This document shows, piece by piece, positions 29,037 through 38,355 of a DNA stretch of 64,000 nucleotides. The notes beneath the pieces were generated by a model, which did no database searches, had not been told where the DNA came from, and saw only the letters and a program-made list of their open reading frames with translations. Position 1 is the first letter of the stretch; each line of letters begins with the position of its first letter. The position numbers and the translations under genes were made by a program. Origin of the DNA: Vallicoccus soli (lineage in GTDB: Bacteria; Actinomycetota; Actinomycetes; Motilibacterales; Motilibacteraceae); assembly GCF_003594885.1 (NCBI RefSeq), contig NZ_QZEZ01000005.1:62001-126000 (forward strand), given 5' to 3'.

Positions 29037-29054
29037 CGTTACCGGGGAGTAACG
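29037..29054. promoter_or_regulatory. 18-bp palindromic operator candidate upstream of acyl-CoA dehydrogenase
   Basis: CGTTAC-CGGGGA-GTAACG: perfect six-base inverted arms around a six-base centre. The right arm overlaps the candidate -10 box TAACGT (29050-29055), which ends seven bases before the ATG at 29063. Position and symmetry fit a dimeric repressor site, plausibly a TetR-family fatty-acid regulator. The identity of the regulator is inference. Confidence 0.5.
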
Positions 29055-29062
29055 TCCGCCGC

Positions 29063-30229
29063 ATGGGCGACGAGGGCCACGCTGCGTTCGACGTGTACCG
29101 GCTCCCGGACGAGCACGCCATGCTCCGCGAGGCCGTCCGCGCGCTCGCCGACAAGGAGGTGGCGCCGCACGCCGCCGACGTCGACGCGCAGGGCCGGTTC
29201 CCGCAGGAGGCGTACGACGCCCTGCGCGCCGCCGGCTTCCACGCGCCGCACGTGCCGGAGGCGTACGGCGGGGAGGGCGCGGACGCGCTCGCGACCTGCC
29301 TCGTCATCGAGGAGGTCGCCCGTGCCTGCGCGTCGAGCTCGCTGGTCCCGGCGGTCAACAAGCTGGGCACGATGCCGCTGCTGCTCGCCGGCAGCGAGGA
29401 GCTCAGGGCGCGCTACCTGCCGCCGGTGGCGCGCGGGGAGGCGATGTTCTCGTACGCCCTGTCCGAGCGCGAGGCGGGCAGCGACACCGCCTCGATGCGC
29501 ACCCGCGCGCGCCGCGACGGGGACGGCTGGGTGCTCGACGGGCAGAAGTCGTGGATCACCGGGGCGGGGGAGTCGGCGTACTACACGGTGATGGCGGTCA
29601 CCGACCCCGGCGCCGGCACCCGGGGCATCAGCGCGTTCGTCGTCGAGGCGGGCGACCCGGGCGTGTCCTTCGGCCCGAAGGAGCGCAAGCTCGGCATCAA
29701 GGGCTCGCCGACCCGCGAGGTGCTGCTCGACGGCTGCCGCATCCCGGGCGACCGGCTCGTCGGGCGCGAGGGCGAGGGGCTGAAGCTGGCCCTGCGCACG
29801 CTCGACCACACCCGCATCACCATCGGCGCCCAGGCGGTCGGCATCGCGCAGGGCGCGCTCGACGTCGCGACCCGCTACGTCAAGGAGCGGCGCCAGTTCG
29901 GCCGGCCGGTCGCGGACTTCCAGGGCGTGCAGTTCATGCTCGCGGACATGGCGATGCACCTCGAGGCCTCCCGCCAGATGGTGTACGGGGCCGCGGCCCG
30001 CTCCGAGCGCGACGACCCGGACCTGCCGTTCTTCGGCGCGGCCGCGAAGTGCCTCGCCTCGGACACCGCGATGCGCGTCACCACCGACGCGGTGCAGCTG
30101 CTCGGCGGCGCGGGCTACACGCAGGACTTCCCCGTCGAGCGGATGATGCGCGACGCGAAGATCACCCAGATCTACGAGGGCACGAACCAGGTGCAGCGCC
30201 TCGTCATGGCCCGCAGCCTGCTGCGCTGA
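29063..30229 (+). CDS. acyl-CoA dehydrogenase (FadE25-like)
   Basis: 388 residues. FAD-binding segment YALSEREAGSDTASM near 133-147, LDGQKSWITGAGESAYYTVMA, then TIGAQAVGIAQGALDVATRY, and VQLLGGAGYTQDFPVERMMRD. The catalytic Glu is in QIYEGTNQVQRLVMAR. This ending and the purE/ugd neighbourhood resemble mycobacterial fadE25 (Rv3274c), so this is a better candidate than the 20.4 kb paralogue for its orthologue. It dehydrogenates an acyl-CoA during beta-oxidation. An operator-like palindrome covers its promoter, so it is probably controlled by a fatty-acid-responsive repressor. Confidence 0.94.
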   Translation: MGDEGHAAFDVYRLPDEHAMLREAVRALADKEVAPHAADVDAQGRFPQEAYDALRAAGFHAPHVPEAYGGEGADALATCLVIEEVARACASSSLVPAVNKLGTMPLLLAGSEELRARYLPPVARGEAMFSYALSEREAGSDTASMRTRARRDGDGWVLDGQKSWITGAGESAYYTVMAVTDPGAGTRGISAFVVEAGDPGVSFGPKERKLGIKGSPTREVLLDGCRIPGDRLVGREGEGLKLALRTLDHTRITIGAQAVGIAQGALDVATRYVKERRQFGRPVADFQGVQFMLADMAMHLEASRQMVYGAAARSERDDPDLPFFGAAAKCLASDTAMRVTTDAVQLLGGAGYTQDFPVERMMRDAKITQIYEGTNQVQRLVMARSLLR

Positions 30230-30248
30230 GGGAGACGCACCTCACCCG

Positions 30249-30265
30249 TCCGCACGATCATGGTC
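30249..30265 (+). promoter_or_regulatory. conserved upstream motif shared with the GAF-GGDEF gene at 11 kb
   Basis: TCCGCACGATCATGGTC, 27 bases before the ATG at 30292, matches the motif at 10929-10945 in 14 of 17 positions. A GCCGATGG sequence at 30278-30285 resembles the -10 of flagellar-type sigma-28 promoters, but no matching -35 at the right distance is evident. Confidence 0.35.
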
Positions 30266-30291
30266 GCGGCGGGTCCTGCCGATGGACGGGC

Positions 30292-32430
<2,139 letters not shown>

Positions 32431-32443
32431 GGCGCCGTACGGC

Positions 32444-33103
32444 TCAGTAGTGCGCGTCGACCTCGACCTCGACGAGCCAGCCGGCCACCGGCAGGGTCGC
32501 GATCTCGAGGGCGAAGCGCGACGGGCGCGCGGCGTTGGCGACGAGCGGCGGCGCGGCCGGGCGGGTGCCCATGACGACCGGGACCGTCTGGCCCGTGCCG
32601 AGGTCGACGTTGGCGAAGTACTGCCGGTAGGCCCGGTTCCAGCCGTCGAAGTCGGCCGTCGCCTTGCCCGGCGGGTTCGCGAGGAAGACCCGCATCGTGT
32701 GCACGTCGGAGTAGGTCAGCCCCGCCGCGGCGAGGTTCTCCCCGATGCGGGCGAGGACGTTGAGCCCCTGCGCCTCGGTGATGGTGACCCCGCCGTGCAG
32801 CTTGCCGCCGGGGAACATCGCCGGGTCGACGTACGCCTTCGGCGTGCCGGGGGTCGCGGCGGTGTTGAGGGCCGCGGGGCCGAGCCCGCTGGTCTTGTAG
32901 AGCTCGACGTCGCGGCCGATCGCCACGCCGTTGGCGATGAGCGGGTTCGTCGCGCCGGCGGTGAGGTACGGGCGCACCTCGCCCGGGCGGGGCGGCTCGG
33001 TGGCGGACTCCGCGCCGACCTGGAAGGCGACCCCGCCGACGAGGCCGAGGGTGGCCAGGCCGACGAGGGCGGTGCGGGCGGTGCGGCGGCTCGGGCGGAT
33101 CAC
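32444..33103 (-). CDS. exported RidA/YjgF family protein (enamine/imine deaminase fold)
   Basis: 219 residues. RRTARTALVGLATLGLVGGVAF at the N-terminus looks like a signal sequence with a twin arginine, so the protein is probably exported or anchored. The RidA fold follows: KTSGLGPAALNTA, TITEAQGLNVLARIGENLAAAGLTYSDVHTMRVFLA, and PVVMGTRPAAPPLVANAARPSRFALEIATLPVAGWLVEVEVDA. RidA enzymes hydrolyse reactive imines or enamines released by amino-acid oxidases and PLP enzymes. The GTG overlaps the amine oxidase stop (GTGA), so the two are translationally coupled. Segments with insertions relative to cytosolic RidA make it a divergent subfamily, and the usual catalytic Arg is not certain by eye. 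Confidence 0.82.
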   Translation of the reverse strand: MIRPSRRTARTALVGLATLGLVGGVAFQVGAESATEPPRPGEVRPYLTAGATNPLIANGVAIGRDVELYKTSGLGPAALNTAATPGTPKAYVDPAMFPGGKLHGGVTITEAQGLNVLARIGENLAAAGLTYSDVHTMRVFLANPPGKATADFDGWNRAYRQYFANVDLGTGQTVPVVMGTRPAAPPLVANAARPSRFALEIATLPVAGWLVEVEVDAHY

Positions 33104-34689
33104 GCGGGGGCTCCCATCACGCGGGTGTGCAGGTGGGTGACGACGTCGCGGGCGGACAGGATGGCCCCTGCCTGCCAGGCGATGTAGTGGCTGAGGTGGT
33201 CGCCGGCGAAGTAGACGTTGCCGGAGGGGCGCAGCAGGCGCCGGTACTCGCGGCCGGTCTGGTCGGGCCAGCCGACCCAGCCGCCCTCGGAGTACCTGAT
33301 CTTCGACCAGGCGACGGAGAAGGTCGACTCGATGTCCTTGCCGTACACGGGGCCGTGGACCTTGCGCCCCTGGGCAAGGGCTTTCTGGAGCCGGCCGCGG
33401 TGCGGCAGAGCGGCGTACGCGTCGGCGTTCGCGCCGAAGTTGTAGTAGCCGACGACGGTGCCGCGTCGGCCGTTGTAGCCGTACGACGGGTACCAGATCG
33501 TCGACACGTCGAGGTCGGTGTTCGTGATGCCGCCGTAGAGGTCCTCGTCCTCCTCCCACCAGCGGCGGCCGTACTGCAGGCCGATCTTGCCGGTGCTGGC
33601 GGGCACCGCGTAAGCCAGGGACTCCTGCACGCCGGGGGGGAGGTTGGTGCGGAAGCGGGCCGCGATGTGCGGGGGCACCGCGCAGACGCAGAAGTCGGCG
33701 GTGACCGTGCGGGTCGTGGCCCCGTCGACGTACGTCACCTCGACGCCGTCCTGCGTGTTCATGACCGACTGCACCTCGGCGCCGTACCGGATGGTGCTCC
33801 TCGCCTCGACCGCCGCCTCGAAGGCGTAGGCGATGCGGTCCATGCCGCCCACCGGCTGGAACATGAGCATCGCCTGGTCCCAGCCCATCTCGAACGAGAA
33901 GTAGCGGCCGGCGCCGCGGGCGAGGACGTCGGCGACGCTCGGCGGGGCGGCGTACTCGCCGTCCTGCAGGCCGGCCCCGGGGTCGGTGGTGTAGCCGCGG
34001 CGCCCGGAGCCGGTGTACGCGTAGCCGCTCGCGGCGTCGCCGATCGCGCCGAAGGAGCGCAGGAAGGCGATGAGCCGCTCCTGGTCCTCCCCGGTGAGCT
34101 CGGCGTCCAGCGCGCCCTTGTCGGTGGCCTTGGCGAGCAGCTCCGAGACGTAGCCGTAGGTGTCGGCCTTCGCCTCGCGCCAGCGGACCTTGGTGCCGCT
34201 CACCGAGTCGTAGATCCAGGCCTGCGCGTTGCTGTTCGTGAACACCTCGAGCGGCACGCCGAGCTCGCGGCAGTAGTCCATCGTCACGTGGTGCTGGGGC
34301 AGCCGGGCCGGGCCGGCGTTCATGTACTGGCCCTCGGCGAACGTCGAGCGCTGCGTGCGCCCGTCGAGCTCGGTCTCCTTCGTGCCGCCGCGCACCGTCC
34401 AGTTGCGCCCGCCCGGGCGGTGGCGGGCCTCGAGGACCGTGATGTCGTAGCCGGCCTTGCCGAGCTCGTACGCCGTGGTCAGACCGGCGATGCCCGCGCC
34501 GAGGACGACGACCTTCTTGCGGCTGCGCCCGGTGAGGGTGAAGTCCGAGGCCTTCGGCGGGGTGAACGCGGGGGTGGCCGCCGCCGCCCCGGCGGGCGCG
34601 AAGCCGAGCGCGCCCATCGTCCCGTACATGACCCCTGCCCCGCCGGCGACGCCGACCCGCTGCAGGAACTGGCGCCTGGTGACCGCCAT
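33100..34689 (-). CDS. Tat-exported flavin amine/L-amino-acid oxidase
   Basis: 529 residues. The N-terminus TRRQFLQRVGVAGGAGVMYG is a twin-arginine export signal with an AAA-type cleavage region near 38. The FAD fold has VVVLGAGIAGLTTAYELGKAGYDITVLEAR-type sequence (positions about 64-92) and RPGGRNWTV. The C-terminal FAD-contact segment GNVYFAGDHLSHYIAWQAGAI closes the flavin monoamine oxidase family fold. The likely reaction is oxidation of an L-amino acid or amine to an imine plus H2O2 outside the cytoplasmic membrane. The coupled downstream RidA-like gene would handle the imine. A GGAG sequence lies upstream of the ATG. The substrate is not predictable. Confidence 0.9.
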   Translation of the reverse strand: MAVTRRQFLQRVGVAGGAGVMYGTMGALGFAPAGAAAATPAFTPPKASDFTLTGRSRKKVVVLGAGIAGLTTAYELGKAGYDITVLEARHRPGGRNWTVRGGTKETELDGRTQRSTFAEGQYMNAGPARLPQHHVTMDYCRELGVPLEVFTNSNAQAWIYDSVSGTKVRWREAKADTYGYVSELLAKATDKGALDAELTGEDQERLIAFLRSFGAIGDAASGYAYTGSGRRGYTTDPGAGLQDGEYAAPPSVADVLARGAGRYFSFEMGWDQAMLMFQPVGGMDRIAYAFEAAVEARSTIRYGAEVQSVMNTQDGVEVTYVDGATTRTVTADFCVCAVPPHIAARFRTNLPPGVQESLAYAVPASTGKIGLQYGRRWWEEDEDLYGGITNTDLDVSTIWYPSYGYNGRRGTVVGYYNFGANADAYAALPHRGRLQKALAQGRKVHGPVYGKDIESTFSVAWSKIRYSEGGWVGWPDQTGREYRRLLRPSGNVYFAGDHLSHYIAWQAGAILSARDVVTHLHTRVMGAPA

Positions 34690-34752
34690 GTCGCTCCACT
34701 CCGTCGCTCCGTGCCGCCCTCCTGGGCGGCCCCCGCACGCTCTCGACGGTGT

Positions 34753-34790
34753 GTTGCCGGTTCGTCACGCTCGAGTTAGGTCTCGGCAAC
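34753..34790. repeat. inverted repeat GTTGCCG...CGGCAAC in divergent promoter region
   Basis: Seven-base arms at 34753-34759 and 34784-34790 with a 24-base spacer, between the divergent amine oxidase and glycosyltransferase genes. It could bind a dimeric regulator acting on the oxidase-ridA operon. Confidence 0.35.
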
Positions 34791-34844
34791 GGGGTGACGG
34801 GGCGGCGCGCCGGAGGGCAGGGGGACCGGTCGGGGGGCCGTCCC

Positions 34845-34850
34845 TAGACT
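34845..34850 (+). promoter_or_regulatory. -10 box (TAGACT) for the MurG-like glycosyltransferase gene
   Basis: TAGACT ends seven bases before the ATG at 34858. The same hexamer occurs in each 227-bp unit upstream of the giant glycosyltransferase at 52 kb. Confidence 0.5.
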
Positions 34851-34857
34851 CGCGGGC

Positions 34858-36834
34858 ATGAGCGACGGCCCCGCGTACGACGTCGTCCGCGTCCCCGGCG
34901 CCGCGCCGGCCGCCGCCGAGCGCGCCGCCGAGGAGCTCGCGGTGCTGGGTGCGGCCGGGCTGCGGGTGGCGCTCGTCGCCCCCGCGCCGCTGCCGCCGGC
35001 CCTGCGCCGGGCCGTCGAGGCGGGGCTCGCCGACGTGCCCGCGCCGCCGGTCGCGGCCCGGGTCGCGCTCGTCGACGGGGTGCCGGCCGACGGGGCGCTG
35101 CCCGCGGGCGTGGCGGCCGAGCGGGTCGTCGACGCGGCTGCCCTGCCGGTCGTGGTGCACGCACCGTCCTGGGCCGTGGGGCGCCCGGCCACCGGTGACG
35201 CGCGGGCGCCGGTCACCGGCCTCCTGCTGCCGCCGGGCGGCGCGCTGGGCACCGCGCGCGCCCTCCGCGCCTCCGGCGTCGTCGCGGCGCTCGCCGGGCT
35301 GCCCGTCGTCCTGCTGGTGCCGCCCGGCTCGACCGCGCCGCTGCGGGCGCCGGCGGCCTGGCCGGTGCGCGCGCTCGACGCGGCCACCGGCGCCGCGGCG
35401 CTCACCGGCGTCGACGTCGTCGTTGAGCTCGGCGGCAGGGCTGGGGAGCCGGGCCGGGAGCCGGGACCCGGGCTCGCCCGGGCCCGGGCGCTGGCCTCGG
35501 GGGCGCCGCTGCTGCGCCTCGCCGGGCCCGGCGACCCGCTGCGCGTCGTCCACGAGGGCGACGGCGAGCCGGTGCCGGTCGCCCGGCTGCGCGAGCGGCT
35601 GCTCGCGCTCGACCTGCCCGCGGCCTCGGCGCGCGCACGGTCCGCCGCGACGTCCCGGCACGGCGCCGCCCGCTGGCTCGAGGCCGGGGGGCTCGGTGCC
35701 GCCGCCGGGCGGCTGCCCGGTGCGGTCGCGGCCCGCCCGCGGGTGCTCTTCACCAGCTCCAACGGCGCGGGGATGGGCCACCTGACGCGCCTGCTCGCCA
35801 TGGCCCGGCGCGCGTCGGACGACGTCGAGCCGCTCGTGGCGTCGCTCTCGCAGGCGGTCGCGGTGGCGGTGCCCGACGCCGTGCCGTGGCAGTACGTCCC
35901 CTCCTCCGGCGACCTCGGCATCGGCACCCGGCGCTGGAACCGCCTCTTCGCCCGTCGCTGGGCGCAGGTGCTGCGCGAGGTCCGCCCCGCGGCGGTCGTC
36001 TACGACGGCACGTACCCCTACCTGCCCCTGCTCGCCAGCCGCGACGACGTGCCGGGCGTGCGCTACGTGTGGTCGCGCCGCGGCATGTGGCGCCCCGGCC
36101 TCGGCGCCGCGCAGCTCGCGCGCAGCCACGTCTTCGACCTCGTCGTGGAGCCCGGCGAGGTCGCGGCCGAGGTCGACCGCGGCGCCACCGTCGGCAGGGG
36201 CGACGCCGTACGGGTCCGCCCGGTCACCCTGCTCGACGAGGCCGACCTGCTCGATCGGGAGAGCGCTTGCCGCGAGCTGGGGCTCGACCCCGCGCGCCCC
36301 GCCGCGCTGGTCACCCTCGGCGCCGGCAACCTCTCCGACCCCCGTACGGTCCTCGGCGCCGTCGTCCAGGCCGCCCTGCAGGTGCGCGACCTGCAGGTGT
36401 GCGTGACCCGGCCCGTCATCAGCGCGGGCAGCCGCGACCTCGGCAGCGAGGTGCGCAGCGTGTCGGCGTACCCGCTGAGCCGCACGACCCGCGCCTTCGA
36501 CTGGTCCGTCGGCTCCGGGGGCTACAACTCCTTCCACGAGTCGGTCGCCTTCGCCCTGCCGACCGCCTTCCTCGGCGCCGAGCGGCAGATGGACGACCAG
36601 ACGGCCCGGGCCCGCTGGGCCGCGGACGCCGGGTGCGGCCTGCACCTCGAGCGGGCCACCGTCGCCGACGTGGAGGCGCTGCTGCCGGTGCTCACCGACC
36701 CGGCCACCCGGGACGGGATCGCGCGGCGGTGCCGGGAGGTCTGGCCCGGCAACGGGGCCCAGGACGCCGTACGGGCCGTCGAGGCGCTCGTCGCCGGCGC
36801 CGCACCCGCCGAGCTCCTCGGGGCCGGCGCGTGA
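34858..36834 (+). CDS. MurG-like GT-B glycosyltransferase with long N-terminal extension
   Basis: 658 residues. The C-terminal half (from about 298) is GT-B/MurG-like: VLFTSSNGAGMGHLTRLLAM is the N-lobe glycine loop, AAVVYDGTYPYLPLL and VRYVWSRRGMWRPG follow, and the donor side has ALVTLGAGNLS and DWSVGSGGYNSFHESVAF, analogous to the nucleotide-sugar binding G-G-x-N-S/T-x-x-E of MurG. The first 290 residues are Ala/Pro/Val-rich with alternating Rossmann-like strands, possibly a degenerate second GT lobe. The acceptor is unknown. The stop overlaps the next gene (GTGA), so it works with that small protein, which may be its partner. Confidence 0.8.
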   Translation: MSDGPAYDVVRVPGAAPAAAERAAEELAVLGAAGLRVALVAPAPLPPALRRAVEAGLADVPAPPVAARVALVDGVPADGALPAGVAAERVVDAAALPVVVHAPSWAVGRPATGDARAPVTGLLLPPGGALGTARALRASGVVAALAGLPVVLLVPPGSTAPLRAPAAWPVRALDAATGAAALTGVDVVVELGGRAGEPGREPGPGLARARALASGAPLLRLAGPGDPLRVVHEGDGEPVPVARLRERLLALDLPAASARARSAATSRHGAARWLEAGGLGAAAGRLPGAVAARPRVLFTSSNGAGMGHLTRLLAMARRASDDVEPLVASLSQAVAVAVPDAVPWQYVPSSGDLGIGTRRWNRLFARRWAQVLREVRPAAVVYDGTYPYLPLLASRDDVPGVRYVWSRRGMWRPGLGAAQLARSHVFDLVVEPGEVAAEVDRGATVGRGDAVRVRPVTLLDEADLLDRESACRELGLDPARPAALVTLGAGNLSDPRTVLGAVVQAALQVRDLQVCVTRPVISAGSRDLGSEVRSVSAYPLSRTTRAFDWSVGSGGYNSFHESVAFALPTAFLGAERQMDDQTARARWAADAGCGLHLERATVADVEALLPVLTDPATRDGIARRCREVWPGNGAQDAVRAVEALVAGAAPAELLGAGA

Positions 36835-37367
36835 GCGGCGCGGTGCGCGCCGCGGCGGACCGGCTGCTCGCCCCCGGCACCCGCAGCCGCGCGGTCGCGG
36901 GCGCGCTCATCGACAAGGTGGTCGCGCCCCTCGCCGGCGACCCTGCGCCCGGCCTGCGCGGCGCCTCCGACGACGGGGAGCGGGTCGTCCTCGTGCTCGT
37001 GCGCGGCGCGACGGCCGACCGGGTGGCCGAGGTCGTGGAGCGGGTGCAGGAGGCTCGGCGCGTGCTCGGTGGCTTCGTCCCGGTGCTGCTCGTCGACGGG
37101 CGCGCGTTCGTCCCGGTGCGCCGCGCCGGGCTCGTGGCCGAGCAGGTGCCGGCGGGCGGCCCGGCCCTCGCCGACGCGCTCGCCGAGCGGCGGCGGACCT
37201 ACGGCACCGACCTCGTCGTCGTGGTGGGGGAGGGCGCCCCCGCCCCCGACGTCGCCCTGCTCGACGGCCTGCTGCGCCCGGTGCCCCGCGGCCCCCGCGC
37301 GCCCGCCCCCGTGCGGCGCCTCGCCCGGCGCCTCGAGCGCGCCTTCGACCGACCCGGCCCCGGCTGA
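36831..37367 (+). CDS. protein of unknown function coupled to the MurG-like glycosyltransferase
   Basis: 178 residues, soluble alpha/beta. VVLVLVRGATADRVAEVVERV and FVPVLLVDGRAFVPVRRAG, then YGTDLVVVVGEGA, give a small Rossmann-like pattern without a recognisable cofactor motif; the C-terminus is basic. GTG overlaps the upstream stop by four bases, implying coupled translation and a shared role. I do not recognise the family. It is followed by four 22-bp repeat units that lead directly into the convergent gene's stop. Confidence 0.65.
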   Translation: MSGAVRAAADRLLAPGTRSRAVAGALIDKVVAPLAGDPAPGLRGASDDGERVVLVLVRGATADRVAEVVERVQEARRVLGGFVPVLLVDGRAFVPVRRAGLVAEQVPAGGPALADALAERRRTYGTDLVVVVGEGAPAPDVALLDGLLRPVPRGPRAPAPVRRLARRLERAFDRPGPG

Positions 37368-37382
37368 CCCCTCCCCGGCCGT

Positions 37383-37470
37383 GATCATGCGCCTCCCCGG
37401 CGCCGATCATGCGCCTCCCCGGCGCCGATCATGCGCCTCCCCGGCGCCGATCATGCGCGGCCGGCGCTAG
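37383..37470 (+). repeat. 22-bp GATCATGC repeat array C
   Basis: Four units at 37383, 37405, 37427 and 37449. Three are identical (GATCATGCGCCTCCCCGGCG followed by CC) and the fourth ends in GGCGCTAG. At each junction GGCGC and GCGCC flank CGATCAT, so the RNA could form a short stem-loop. The array lies 15 bases after the stop of the + strand gene, and its last unit contains the reverse complement of the stop codon of the next gene. Confidence 0.9.
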
Positions 37471-38162
37471 GACCCGCCGATGGTGCCGCCGACCACCAGG
37501 GCCAGCAGGAACGCCCAGCCGCCGTGCATCCGCCAGGCGCCGGGGCGGGGCGCCGGCAGGGCGCCCGGGCCGCCGAGCAGGAGGAAGGCGAGCAGGCCGG
37601 GCGGGGTCCAGAAGAGCCAGAACCACCCCCAGCGCGTCGCGCGCCAGGGCGTCGGGCCGAGCAGCAGGACCATGAACGCGGCCAGCACGAGGGCGAGCCC
37701 AGAGCCCGCCGCACAGCCCGTCTGGCGCCAGCCGAGGATCTCCGTGGTCGAGGCCACGGAGGCCGGGGCCCGGTCCACGACGAGCCCCGGGTACGCCGCC
37801 AGCAGGTCCAGGCCCGCCTCGCGCTCGGCGACGGGCAGGCCGTCCGCCTCGGGCCGCTCGTCGCCCTGGACCTGCCAGACCTCGGCGCGGCGCTGGACCA
37901 GCCCGTCCCGCCAGAGCACCTCCTGCAGGGCGTAGCCCTGCCCACCCGGAGCCAGGCCGTCCGTGACGACGACCCGGTCCACCTCGCCCGCGCGCAGGGC
38001 GTCGTGCAGGTCCGCGTAGCTGCCGCGACGGTCACCCGTCAGCACCGCGACGGCGAGCATCGCGAGGACGGCGACGAGGAGCCCCCGGCGGGCGCACGTC
38101 CACCCGCGGCCCCAGGTGTCCGGGTCGCGGACCGGCGGCGGCTCCACCTGCAGCGTGCTCAC
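37467..38162 (-). CDS. membrane protein of unknown function with extracytoplasmic domain
   Basis: 231 residues. One helix near 28-44 (GLLVAVLAMLAVAVL), a soluble domain of about 95 residues with VDRVVVTDGLAPGGQGYALQEVLW and VWQVQGDERPEADGLPVAE, then three more helices (about 152-172, 182-200, 212-230). The layout, a small beta-rich domain between helix 1 and a C-terminal helical bundle, is common in actinobacterial membrane proteins without assigned function. GTG 38162 is preceded by TACGCT six bases upstream, fitting a leaderless start. It lies between two repeat arrays. Confidence 0.72.
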   Translation of the reverse strand: MSTLQVEPPPVRDPDTWGRGWTCARRGLLVAVLAMLAVAVLTGDRRGSYADLHDALRAGEVDRVVVTDGLAPGGQGYALQEVLWRDGLVQRRAEVWQVQGDERPEADGLPVAEREAGLDLLAAYPGLVVDRAPASVASTTEILGWRQTGCAAGSGLALVLAAFMVLLLGPTPWRATRWGWFWLFWTPPGLLAFLLLGGPGALPAPRPGAWRMHGGWAFLLALVVGGTIGGS

Positions 38163-38168
38163 TGCTGC

Positions 38169-38174
38169 AGCGTA
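38169..38174 (-). promoter_or_regulatory. -10 box (TACGCT, minus strand) for the membrane protein gene
   Basis: TACGCT on the minus strand ends six bases before the GTG at 38162, downstream (in transcription direction) of repeat array D. Confidence 0.4.
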
Positions 38175-38206
38175 GGGGCGTCGGCGCGCTGCGCGACGGG
38201 CTTCGC

Positions 38207-38350
38207 GCATGGTCGCGGCCGGGGTCCTGCATGATCGCAGCCGGGGAGCTGCATGATCGCGGCGGGGGAGCTGCATGATCGCGGCCGGGGAGCTGCATGA
38301 TCGCGGCCGGGGAGCTGCATGGTCGCGGGCGGGGTCCTGCATGGTCGCGG
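38207..38350 (-). repeat. 22-bp GATCATGC repeat array D, downstream of the PrmC-like gene
   Basis: Seven units, cores at 38207, 38229, 38251, 38273, 38295, 38317 and 38339. The four central cores are GCATGATC and the outer three GCATGGTC on the + strand. Read on the minus strand the array begins just after the PrmC-like stop codon (38356-38358). It is the longest array in the window. It lies between two minus-strand genes, so polarity follows the upstream gene rather than convergence. Confidence 0.9.
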
Positions 38351-38355
38351 GCGGG

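Noticed and set aside
38207..38350. Possible CRISPR array
   Set aside because: The 22-base period leaves no room for unique spacers; the units are contiguous and similar throughout, and no cas genes are present.
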